Shown: piece after piece, positions 53,343-61,088 of the stretch | Layout: each line of letters opens with the position of its first letter | Position numbering within the stretch: the stretch's first letter is position 1 | NCBI RefSeq assembly: GCF_003253485.1 | Contig: NZ_QKTX01000002.1 | Coordinates: 1 to 64,000, forward strand | Source of the DNA: Algoriphagus aquaeductus | GTDB lineage: Bacteria > Bacteroidota > Bacteroidia > Cytophagales > Cyclobacteriaceae | Length of the DNA stretch: 64,000 nucleotides | Direction: 5' to 3' | Notes under the pieces: model-generated | Databases searched by the model: none | Seen by the model: the letters and a program-made list of their open reading frames with translations, nothing else | What the model was told of the DNA's origin: nothing | Translations under genes and position numbers: made by a program

Positions 53343-54809
53343 CTAGCCTCCCACCATCTCCGTCATAATCTTTGCCGATAGCAAGGACAGCGGAATCCCA
53401 CCTCCCGGGTGCACACTGCCTCCACAGAAATACAGGTTTTTGATATCGGATGAATAGTTGGCGTGGCGAAGGAATGCCGCAAACTTATTGTTGGAACTGT
53501 TGCCGTAAAGCGCCCCCTGCGCCGAAGAGGTCCTATACTCGATGGTGCGCGGTTCTAGAATTTGTTCTACTTCGATCAGCTGTTCTACGTCCGTTTTTAA
53601 GATTCGATTGATCTTGGCAATGATATTTTTTCTTGCCGCTGTGATGAGTTGATCCCAGTCTTGGCCCTGATTGTTGGGCACATTGATCATGGTAAACCAG
53701 TTCATACAACCCGGAGGCGCATCGTCTTGCTTATAGACCGAAGTGATATTGATATAGACCGTGGGATCGTGGTAGATGCTCCCTTTTTTGAAAATATGTT
53801 CAAACTCTGCTCGGTAATCGTCCGAGAAGAGGATGTTGTGCAGGTCCAGCTCGGGAAAGACTTTGTTGATCCCCCAATAAAAAATCAATGCAGAACTGGA
53901 CTTGGGCTGTTCCAGCAATTTTTTGGGCTGTTTTTGTTTTTTCAGGATGGTCTTGTAGGCATTGACCATATCCATATTGTTGATCACTACCTCTCCACAG
54001 ACCGGTTTGCCTTTAACTTGGACTCCGATCGCTTTTCCTTTTTCCACCAGAATTTCTTCCACGGAGGAGTTGAAATGATAGGTCACCCCAAGGGAAAGTG
54101 CCAAGCGATAGAGACTGAGCGTGATCTCATGCATTCCTTTCTTGGGGAAAAAGGCGCCGATGTTGAACTCCAGGTGGGGTATGATATTCAGTGTAGCCGG
54201 GGTCTGATAAGGGTCCGAACCGTTGTAGGTAGCGTAGCGATTGAAGAGCTGCACCAGTTTGGGCTGGGCAAAGAGCGCTTCATTGGCCTTGTTCATGGTC
54301 GAAAAAATCCCAAGCTTTCCCATTTTGAGGTAAGATTTCAGCGCTTGGGGTCTAATCCAAGTGCTCAATTGATGCAAGGAACGGTGCATAAAAAGCGGAG
54401 CCAAGTGATCATAGATAAAGGCTGATCGCTTTAAGGCCGCCCGGATGGTAGTACCGGATTCACCCAGCTTGGTCTCCACCTCTTCAGCAAATCGATTTTG
54501 ATCGGCCCAAGCTTTGATCTGCTTCCCGTCTTCCCAAAAGTAATGACAGGCTACTTCTAACTTTTGGTATTCAAAATGCTCTTTGGGATCTTTTCCCGCC
54601 AGCAAAAAAAGCTCTTCGACCTGATCGGGCAAAGTAAAGAGCGAGGGTCCCGCGTCGAAGCGATATCCTTGGATTTCGATTTCCGAAAGTTTGCCCCCGG
54701 GATAGGCGTTGGATTCAAAGACTTGGACCTGATAGCCCTTCAATGCCATTCGGATAGAAGCCGCGATACCTGCTATCCCTGACCCAACGATGATGCAATG
54801 CTTAGTCAT
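53343..54809 (-). CDS. Carotenoid desaturase, CrtI/CrtD family
   Basis: 488 residues. FAD-dependent desaturation of a carotenoid. An N-terminal dinucleotide fold (IIVGSGIAGIAASIRMALKGYQVQVFE), the YRFDAGPSLFTLPD motif and the C-terminal CGGSVHPGGGIPLSLLSAK match the phytoene desaturase family. As a stand-alone gene with no crtB it fits CrtD (1'-hydroxycarotenoid 3,4-desaturase, which is common in pigmented Bacteroidota) at least as well as CrtI; the two cannot be told apart here. No signal peptide. Confidence 0.85.
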   Translation of the reverse strand: MTKHCIIVGSGIAGIAASIRMALKGYQVQVFESNAYPGGKLSEIEIQGYRFDAGPSLFTLPDQVEELFLLAGKDPKEHFEYQKLEVACHYFWEDGKQIKAWADQNRFAEEVETKLGESGTTIRAALKRSAFIYDHLAPLFMHRSLHQLSTWIRPQALKSYLKMGKLGIFSTMNKANEALFAQPKLVQLFNRYATYNGSDPYQTPATLNIIPHLEFNIGAFFPKKGMHEITLSLYRLALSLGVTYHFNSSVEEILVEKGKAIGVQVKGKPVCGEVVINNMDMVNAYKTILKKQKQPKKLLEQPKSSSALIFYWGINKVFPELDLHNILFSDDYRAEFEHIFKKGSIYHDPTVYINITSVYKQDDAPPGCMNWFTMINVPNNQGQDWDQLITAARKNIIAKINRILKTDVEQLIEVEQILEPRTIEYRTSSAQGALYGNSSNNKFAAFLRHANYSSDIKNLYFCGGSVHPGGGIPLSLLSAKIMTEMVGG

Positions 54810-55262
54810 GATTTCCTTTTTTAAAGATCACTTTCTCTTATGAAAAAAGTGAATTTCGAGACAATGATAATTGCTATTTGGGCGCATTGGTTTTGATTTC
54901 TGAAATATTGTCTGCTTCCTCCTGAAATCTTTCGATCAAAAAAATGAATATGCGAATTCGCCGGTTTGCACGTTACCAATTTAAAATTGGCTTTAAGGAT
55001 CAAAACAGGGGGATTCCCCCTTCAAGGGGGTTAGGGGGATTTTTCAAATAGTTAATTGACCTTGAAAAATCTAACGCGCAATGATACGAATACACATAAA
55101 AGTGAATCTTTAAATCGACTGTCTATTCAGATCAATTAAAAACTATAAGTAATTAAATAGTAAAAAATGCAAATATTTTATAGGTATTTTTTGATTTGTA
55201 TGACTTTTTTATTGATTTGAAATACATTTTTATTTCTAGATTTCCGAAAATCTTTCAAGAAT
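54810..55262. other. Intergenic region with a G/C-run repeat
   Basis: About 450 bp. At 55008-55040 three runs of G5 and one of C5 form GGGGGATT-CCCCC-TTCAA-GGGGG-TTA-GGGGGAT, a repeat type seen scattered in this phylum. A similar but degenerate copy is at 58680-58700 in the opposite orientation. The 19-nt element shared with the lipoprotein at 59091 is at 55215-55233. No gene supported. Confidence 0.5.
55215..55233 (+). promoter_or_regulatory. Shared 19-nt upstream element, copy 1
   Basis: ATTTGAAATACATTTTTAT lies 30 bp upstream of the ATG at 55263 and is identical to 59024-59042. It includes a TTTG at a distance of 17 bp from TAGATTTC (55237-55244), a 7/8 match to the -7 consensus. Confidence 0.5.
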
Positions 55263-56429
55263 ATGAAAACAAAAACTTTCACCAACTTCTCCATCGGGTT
55301 ATGGAGCTTGGTACTTATGATTTTTATGGTGAGCTGTACTCAATTTGAGGACGCGGATCTGGTATCTGACCAGAATGATGAGATGGCTGTTTCAGGTCTT
55401 GAAAATGCAAGAATCAGCACTTCGGCACTTTTGACACCTATTCTTTGGACAGGTGGAAATGGGGGCAATGCCACTTGTGCTGATGCAGGTATTTATGAGT
55501 TTTCTTCTGGAAGAAACAACTATGAAGATGGCGCATTTTCAATGACTTGGCCTGAGGGATTCACCGTGAATGTATCTGTTGACGGAAAATCCCTGAGTTG
55601 GAGCTTTGATGCTCCTGAAGGCTATTGCTTGGAAAATATCGCAGTGATCGTCAAGGGAAGCAACTCCTCCCATATCTACAAGTATGGACCAGGAGTAACC
55701 GGTGATACTGGTCTGACTCCTCCCATGACCGGAGGTAAAAAACCAACTGTAGCAGGGCTAAGTAACTTGACCTTCTGCTACAACCTAACTGAAGCACCAG
55801 ATGCTCCTACCGGAGACAATCAGTCCGATTGTCTTGAAAATGGACCATTGACTGCTACTGCGGATGCTCCCGATGGTGCAACAGTCATATGGTATAACGA
55901 TGAGTTTGGAGGTAATGTTGTAGAAGATCCAAGTTTAAATGTAGTTGGTAGTGTGACTTACTGGGCTGCATCCCTTCTATTCGATGGTTGTGAAAGCGAA
56001 ACCAGAACGCCAATCACCTTAACTTTGGAGGATTGCGGTGATGATGACGGCGGAGGAGACGATGATCCGGATACCTGCGGAGAAGAAACTGGATATGGAG
56101 GCAATTCAGAAGGAGATGGATCAGCTTGGTGGTTCTATTTTGATACTCAGGGACCTGCGAGTCAAGCCATCTATGCCGGTCAAGAACTTACTGATGGAGC
56201 TGTAAGCTATGACTCAGGCACTGGAATGTTTACCATCGACTTGGGATCTTGGTCTCTACAGGATGTTTCTGATCCGGTAAAAGCCCAAGGCTATTCAACT
56301 CTTCCAGGTAGTAGACCAGCTTCCGGTTTGTTTACCTTGTACAAAGGCTCCAGCCTTACATTTTCAGGAGACGGATCTAGGTATTATGTCATTCACTTGG
56401 ATCTGACCAAAGAGTGTGAAACTGAATAA
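55263..56429 (+). CDS. Secreted lipoprotein with one Ig-like repeat domain
   Basis: 388 residues with a lipobox (FMVSC, Cys at about residue 25). An N-terminal unique domain (about 55-175) is followed by one Ig-like unit (about 178-260): CLENGPLTATADAPDGATV, WYNDEFGGNVVEDPSL, VGSVTYWAASLLFDGCESETRTPITLTL. That is clearly the same domain type as the giant repeat protein at the left edge. A C-terminal acidic linker precedes a domain starting ETGYGGNSEGDGSAWWFYFD. No T9SS sorting domain is visible, so it is probably surface lipoprotein. No function is assigned. Confidence 0.85.
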   Translation: MKTKTFTNFSIGLWSLVLMIFMVSCTQFEDADLVSDQNDEMAVSGLENARISTSALLTPILWTGGNGGNATCADAGIYEFSSGRNNYEDGAFSMTWPEGFTVNVSVDGKSLSWSFDAPEGYCLENIAVIVKGSNSSHIYKYGPGVTGDTGLTPPMTGGKKPTVAGLSNLTFCYNLTEAPDAPTGDNQSDCLENGPLTATADAPDGATVIWYNDEFGGNVVEDPSLNVVGSVTYWAASLLFDGCESETRTPITLTLEDCGDDDGGGDDDPDTCGEETGYGGNSEGDGSAWWFYFDTQGPASQAIYAGQELTDGAVSYDSGTGMFTIDLGSWSLQDVSDPVKAQGYSTLPGSRPASGLFTLYKGSSLTFSGDGSRYYVIHLDLTKECETE

Positions 56430-56450
56430 AAATTAGTCCATCATAATGTC

Positions 56451-56485
56451 AAAAGCCCCGGAGTGATCTGCTCCGGGGCTTTTTT
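56451..56485. terminator. Bidirectional terminator between the lipoprotein and S8 peptidase genes
   Basis: A 13-bp perfect stem AAAAGCCCCGGAG/CTCCGGGGCTTTT with U-tracts on both sides. It serves the plus-strand lipoprotein and the convergent minus-strand peptidase. Confidence 0.92.
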
Positions 56486-56502
56486 AGTTGTTGTCCAAAA
56501 TA

Positions 56503-57888
56503 TTATCGATCGGCTCGATAGGCGATCGGATCCGGTTGACTATCCTTGTCTCCGGTGATAAACCCATTGGTACGAACCCCTTTCAACAATAGTATCCCTG
56601 ATACATGAGGTGTTGCCATGGAAGTTCCGCTTTTTGAACCGTAACCTCCACCCGGCATCGTAGAGCGAACACTACGTCCCGGAGCGGCATAATCAACAGG
56701 TGGATTTCCATAGTTGGAAAAGGAAGACAAGGCCCCATTGCTATCCATGGAAGAAATAGTGAAAACATTAGTCCCGTTTACTCTTGCCGGAGAATAATTG
56801 CTGGCGAGGTCAGCGTTGTTCATCGCTGCAATCACCATAAAAATCCCTTTGGCTGCTGCATTGAGCACCGCCTCATCTTGGATCGTGCTTGGAGAACCGC
56901 CCAAGCTTAGGTTGGCCACATCTCCGGGCTTCCCTACACCAGCAACGTAATCTATTCCTGCAATTGACCAAGATTTTTTTCCACTACCTGTCGGTCCCAA
57001 GACCTTGACCGGTACCACAGGTGCTCCAGCTGCTACACCAACTACGCCAAAATTATTGTTGATAGCGGCAATTGTTCCGGCTACATGGGTACCGTGGCTG
57101 TTTTCATCATCCAAAGTGGTACTGATATCATCGGTGACGGCCCTAAATCCCAGGCTTGCCAAGACATTTAAATCAGGATGGTCCAAATCAATCCCTGAAT
57201 CAATTACAAAAGCAACATTGGTTCCCTTATAGGTAGAGAACCCACCAATTCTTTGGATACCCCAAGGCACCTCCTGATTGGGATCTGAAGTCTCCGGACC
57301 ATAATCAATTGAAGGAGAAGGCTCAGGGCTAGGTGTAGGATCCGAAGGCGTGGGCTGACTTGGTTCAGGTTCGGTTGGAGTTGGCTCAGACGGTTCAGTT
57401 GGAGTTGGCTCGGTAGGCGCTGGTTCGGTTGGATAGGATTTTGGTCCTTTGGTCGTAGTTCCTCCCTTTCCTCCCCCTTTCGAGGCAGCTCCGTCCAGGT
57501 GTATCCATTCATCCTCTTCGATGATAAGGATACGGGAGTCTTTTCGAAGAGAATTGACTTGTTCTTCACTTAGATGTGCTGCGAACCCATCAATAGCAGC
57601 ACTATACGTCATCCGAATCTGAGAAGGAGCGACACGATGGCTGGCTAGTAAAGACTCGGAATACTTTCGCATAGCGGCTTGATTTGCTGCATAATCTCCC
57701 GACTTTCTAAAATTGATCTCATTGGGTTTGAGACGAATGATGTACTCGTTGGGAATGCGTTGCGTGAAATGCGTAACCAGATCTTGCTCCAAAGCAACGG
57801 GGGTAGATTCATGGATGTCCTGACAGGACCACGTCAATCCGGCCATCAAGGCCAGAATTGTGGCGGTTGGTTTGAGGTGATTTTTCAT
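56503..57888 (-). CDS. S8 subtilisin-like serine protease lipoprotein
   Basis: 461 residues. A lipobox (LTWSC, Cys22) suggests membrane anchoring. Residues 45-130 resemble an I9 propeptide (inhibitor/chaperone). A Pro/Thr/Glu/Ser-rich linker of about 40 residues (153-193, many TEP repeats) lies between it and the catalytic domain. The catalytic triad is complete: Asp230 (VIDSGID), His265 (NSHGTHVAG) and Ser423 (GTSMATPHVSG), with an oxyanion Asn near 357. The C-terminus ends 38 residues after the Ser motif, with no T9SS domain. The unusual linker position and the lipobox are the main oddities. Confidence 0.92.
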   Translation of the reverse strand: MKNHLKPTATILALMAGLTWSCQDIHESTPVALEQDLVTHFTQRIPNEYIIRLKPNEINFRKSGDYAANQAAMRKYSESLLASHRVAPSQIRMTYSAAIDGFAAHLSEEQVNSLRKDSRILIIEEDEWIHLDGAASKGGGKGGTTTKGPKSYPTEPAPTEPTPTEPSEPTPTEPEPSQPTPSDPTPSPEPSPSIDYGPETSDPNQEVPWGIQRIGGFSTYKGTNVAFVIDSGIDLDHPDLNVLASLGFRAVTDDISTTLDDENSHGTHVAGTIAAINNNFGVVGVAAGAPVVPVKVLGPTGSGKKSWSIAGIDYVAGVGKPGDVANLSLGGSPSTIQDEAVLNAAAKGIFMVIAAMNNADLASNYSPARVNGTNVFTISSMDSNGALSSFSNYGNPPVDYAAPGRSVRSTMPGGGYGSKSGTSMATPHVSGILLLKGVRTNGFITGDKDSQPDPIAYRADR

Positions 57889-57960
57889 GGCTAAATCGTT
57901 GAATATTAGTTTTTTGATTTCTGTAGACAGAGAAATGAATTTGAAATTTCACCCAACAAA

Positions 57961-57984
57961 AAAGCCTCCCGGGTGGGAGGCTTT
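57961..57984 (-). terminator. Orphan terminator-like hairpin upstream of the S8 gene
   Basis: A 10-bp perfect stem AAAGCCTCCC/GGGAGGCTTT, with TTTTTTG on the minus strand, 73 bp upstream of the S8 start codon. No gene ends near it on either strand. It could terminate a noncoding transcript or act as a leader attenuator of the S8 gene. Confidence 0.6.
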
Positions 57985-59023
57985 CGTAAGACTAAGATCA
58001 GACAGGGTCTGCGGGATTACTTTCAGATTTTTCATTGGGCAATACTTAAATTCTTGATTTCAGAATCCGTTTGGTGCCCAAATCTAGAAGATGAACCTGG
58101 CTCAAAAAAGAATTTTATTTTGCAAATAATATTAAAAGCAAATTATAATTCTTGTTTCGCAGATTTGATGGTGCAAACTGGCCAAATTCTGTGATGAAAA
58201 GTTTAACCAAAAATTCAGCTTATCCTTAACCTCACTCTGAAAACAAACTTGATCTATTAGCAACGAGGCAGTTAACCAATAAGAAAAGAGTTGATTCATT
58301 TTCCGGAAAGGAAGTTAAATTGAAATCTGATTATACACTATTTTGCCAGTAGACGAATATTCCCCTCATTTTAGGCTGGAAGACCATATACGGAAGACCG
58401 AAGAATTCCATGAATTGGGATTTTCTAGTTCATTTGAACTTCTAACTTGGCTACTCACAAAGTTCCCTATATCCAAAAATTAAGATAAGATTATCCGCTT
58501 TCCTTCTAGTATGAAGTTGAAAGCATTATCAAATTTGTAATTCCTGTGAATTGGCTCCGAATGAGCCAAACAATTCATGACCCTGTACGAAGTGTAGGGA
58601 AAATAACGTATTGATTGGCCTTGAACCCTGGAGGGCGAAACATCAAAGTCCCGCCACATCAGAGTTTTAGTTTATGAAAAATCCCCCTGCGCCCTTGGAA
58701 ATTCGCCTATTTGGAACCTCAAAACAAAATTTAAATCGGTTACGTCCAAACATGCGGATACACCTTATTAAAAAAGAAGAAGCTTGAACCACATTGGACA
58801 TTTCTTAAAATTTTTCTTTTCCTCTTTTTAAAGCCCAAGTTCAACCTTAAAGCCAACGGGTTTCTGAACAAGGAAAATCAACTTGAGTACCTAGATAATA
58901 TCTACTCACCTCCACAATCTACCGCTCAAAGAAACCCTAGGAATTCATCCCGATCCCAATTACCCCGGCAATCACTTCCTTTCCCATTTTCTGCATTTCA
59001 TTACACCAAATATTCATTATCAT

Positions 59024-59042
59024 ATTTGAAATACATTTTTAT
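59024..59042 (+). promoter_or_regulatory. Shared 19-nt upstream element, copy 2
   Basis: ATTTGAAATACATTTTTAT, identical to 55215-55233, lies 48 bp before the ATG at 59091. A perfect -7 box (TATATTTG, 59059-59066) follows 17 bp later. Confidence 0.5.
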
Positions 59043-59058
59043 ACTATTTAAATGCGTT

Positions 59059-59066
59059 TATATTTG
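59059..59066 (+). promoter_or_regulatory. Candidate -7 box (TATATTTG) for the 59091 lipoprotein
   Basis: A perfect TAnnTTTG match 24 bp before the ATG at 59091. Confidence 0.5.
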
Positions 59067-59090
59067 TCTTAAATCAAAACCAAACAGTTT

Positions 59091-60341
59091 ATGAGAACTT
59101 TTAAAACAAATCTTTTGGGATTGGCCCTGGCGGGGTTGATTCTGGGTGCTTGTAGCCAAACGGCTACCTATGAGACAGCTGACTTGATGAATGAACAAGC
59201 TTCAGCTAAGGCGGGGTTCAACCTGAGTCCTTTTGGGATGGGTGGAGAAAATCTTGCGATAAGTGATGCCCCTTGCATTGACGATAATTCAGGAGCTGCG
59301 TTTGCCCAAACCTTTACCGGTAACTACAATTCAAATTTCAGCGCTTCCATTAAAGTTTATAATACATTGAACCATATCATTTATGAGTTTAGCGGAACTT
59401 ATAATTGTATTAAACTGACTGATTTTAACGGATCAGAAATCACACTCGAAGGAAACCAATACAAAGTACCTTTGAGCAATTGGAAACATGGTGATCAAAA
59501 AGCTCAAAATTTTTGGGTAGGCAGAAATGGTTGCTCGGGTCAAGGCAGTGGGCAAGCTGTGATAATTCCGACTAGCTACAATCTAATTGGAATCTGTACT
59601 GAAACCACTCTTTCGGCTGGAACTGAAGCAGAAATCTGCGAGGGTGAATCTTTTACACTTACTGCTTCTGTAGCTGCTGATGGAAACTTCACAGGCGGAA
59701 CTATTGAAATTTTGAATGCAAGTAATGTGGTTGTTGCCGATGCAGCTGTAACCGCCGAAAATAAATCTGTCACCTACTCCGGTCCATGGACTACTGCAGG
59801 ATCTTTCTCTTTCTCCGCTCGATATGTGCCAAGCAATACGAATGGTTACAAGGCCAGCATAGGAGGTCCTTCGGTGGTGGAAGTAAAGAAGTGTGTTGTA
59901 GGTTGTGATGCTGAATCCTTTTCCTATGTGGCCACAAATCAAAATTTGGATATAGTCTTCTCTTACAATTACAAAGAGGCAGCATTGGTAACTTTGACCT
60001 TTACTTTACCCCAAGCTAAAATTGAACAAGCTACAGGAACCACTTATTATGGTGCCGATGGTAAAGCTTATCTAGTTGGTGGTAATGGAACTAATTTAAC
60101 ATGGACCGGGTCTGTAAGCTGTTCAAAAGAATCACCAACAACCTTTGCTTTCAAATTTGCTGCTGATTGCGGACCAAGCACTGCAAATGACGGTAAGGCC
60201 ATTATTTGGACTAGTACTGAGGTTAAAGCTATCAATGGAGTTACTTTGGTAGATGATCCAAATACCCCGGAAAATGAAGGTCCATATTCCTTAAAACATG
60301 GTTTAGATAACCTTGTCTTTTCAGGTTGTCCTACAAAATAA
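59091..60341 (+). CDS. Secreted lipoprotein with Ig-like and beta-rich domains
   Basis: 416 residues with a lipobox (LGACSQ, Cys at about residue 21). An N-terminal beta-rich domain (about 55-165, with NYNSNFSASIKVYNTLNHIIYEF) is followed by an Ig-like segment (about 178-270, ICEGESFTLTASVAADG, GSFSFSARYVPSNTNGY) that shares the ICEGE-type first strand of the repeat units but not the RTPV end, and a cysteine-containing C-terminal domain (about 275-416). No sorting domain or enzyme motif seen. The upstream element is shared with the lipoprotein at 55263. Confidence 0.82.
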   Translation: MRTFKTNLLGLALAGLILGACSQTATYETADLMNEQASAKAGFNLSPFGMGGENLAISDAPCIDDNSGAAFAQTFTGNYNSNFSASIKVYNTLNHIIYEFSGTYNCIKLTDFNGSEITLEGNQYKVPLSNWKHGDQKAQNFWVGRNGCSGQGSGQAVIIPTSYNLIGICTETTLSAGTEAEICEGESFTLTASVAADGNFTGGTIEILNASNVVVADAAVTAENKSVTYSGPWTTAGSFSFSARYVPSNTNGYKASIGGPSVVEVKKCVVGCDAESFSYVATNQNLDIVFSYNYKEAALVTLTFTLPQAKIEQATGTTYYGADGKAYLVGGNGTNLTWTGSVSCSKESPTTFAFKFAADCGPSTANDGKAIIWTSTEVKAINGVTLVDDPNTPENEGPYSLKHGLDNLVFSGCPTK

Positions 60342-60366
60342 TACTAATCAAATAAATACTCTCTTT

Positions 60367-60398
60367 AATCCCCCGACCGCCTCGGGGGATTTTTTTTG
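60367..60398 (+). terminator. Terminator after the 59091 lipoprotein gene
   Basis: A 10-bp perfect stem AATCCCCCGA/TCGGGGGATT with a CCGCC loop followed by eight T, 25 bp past the stop codon. Confidence 0.93.
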
Positions 60399-60668
60399 TC
60401 CTTATTTTTCTGTTCCTCGCGATTTGTCATCCTAACCCAAAAAAGGATTCAAGCCCAATCCCGAAGGGATTGCATGTCTATAGCAAAAGATTATCCCGTA
60501 CCCTACGACCCCGATGGGGTCGAATCTATCTCCCTCCAATCAACTCTCTAGAAACCTGTGACCCCTTCGAGGTCAATATCCGTATACCGGGAATAGAAAT
60601 CCCGAGGCCCTGTCACAGGATTTGTATTCATAAAAATCAAACCCCTAAAAACCCTTATTCAAAACAAG
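60392..60668. repeat. Multi-hairpin intergenic repeat (REP-like)
   Basis: Between 60455 and 60620 are consecutive palindromes: CAATCCCGAAGGGATTG (60456-60472), CGACCCCGATGGGGTCG (60506-60522), TGACC-N7-GGTCA (60559-60575), plus outer arms CCTGTGAC (60555-60562) and GTCACAGG (60612-60619). The pattern resembles dispersed REP-type elements of Bacteroidota that are moved by RAYT-type transposases. No transposase is present here. Noncoding; frames are not protein-like. Confidence 0.7.
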
Positions 60669-60989
60669 TCACCCTTCTTTCTCATACTCCATCTTATAAT
60701 TTCCCACATGCATCCGGCTTTCTTCGATTTTTCGCTTTTGCCTCACATAATTCACTGTTCCAAATACCAGAATCACGATAGCAATGGTGTAGAAAATCAC
60801 CTGATAATAAATACTTCCTTCGACCTGAAGGAGATTTTTGATCCCCAAGCCGCCCACCAAAAAATACATCGAGGTGCGTAAAAAAGATAAAAAGGTGGTC
60901 TGATTGGCTAGAATGGTCCGTTGAAGGGCAAGATTCTCCCTCAGAATCAAATCCCGGTTGATGGTTTTTTCGAGTTTGGACATAATCAA
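60669..60989 (-). CDS. DUF202 membrane protein
   Basis: 106 residues with about three membrane segments. The motif LANQTTFLSFLRTSMYFLVGGLGI and the following hydrophobic stretches match DUF202/YidH, a family of small inner-membrane proteins of unknown function, sometimes linked to stress or polyphosphate/VTC domains. Start: the first Met is MIMSKLEK; the second (MSKLEK) also possible. Confidence 0.85.
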   Translation of the reverse strand: MIMSKLEKTINRDLILRENLALQRTILANQTTFLSFLRTSMYFLVGGLGIKNLLQVEGSIYYQVIFYTIAIVILVFGTVNYVRQKRKIEESRMHVGNYKMEYEKEG

Positions 60990-61037
60990 AAATTGGATGA
61001 AAATCCAAATTAACCATCTCTGATAGGAACAACAAAA

Positions 61038-61065
61038 AAAGTCCGGCCTGTGAAGACCGGACTTT
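61038..61065 (-). terminator. Terminator of the SusCD operon
   Basis: A 9-bp perfect stem AAAGTCCGG/CCGGACTTT, with a poly-T tail on the minus strand, 24 bp past the SusD stop codon. Confidence 0.88.
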
Positions 61066-61088
61066 TAGATAAATAAAGGTTTCCCGAA

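Larger units (their letters stand above)
57985..59090. other. 1.1-kb region with no identifiable gene
   Basis: All frames are short and lack protein-like composition; one short 73-residue frame at 57973-58194 is not convincing. A partial G/C-run repeat is at 58680-58700. The last 90 bp contain the upstream element and promoter of the next lipoprotein. It may hold decayed coding sequence or a noncoding RNA; no evidence for either. Confidence 0.5.

Noticed and set aside
57973..58194. Short frame after the orphan hairpin as a gene for the hairpin to terminate
   Set aside because: It is on the plus strand, starts inside the hairpin, and its product has no recognised features, so it does not explain the minus-strand U-tract.
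60470..60781. Plus-strand frame of 103 residues over the palindromic element
   Set aside because: It crosses the multi-hairpin repeat and the end of the DUF202 gene on the opposite strand; composition is not protein-like.
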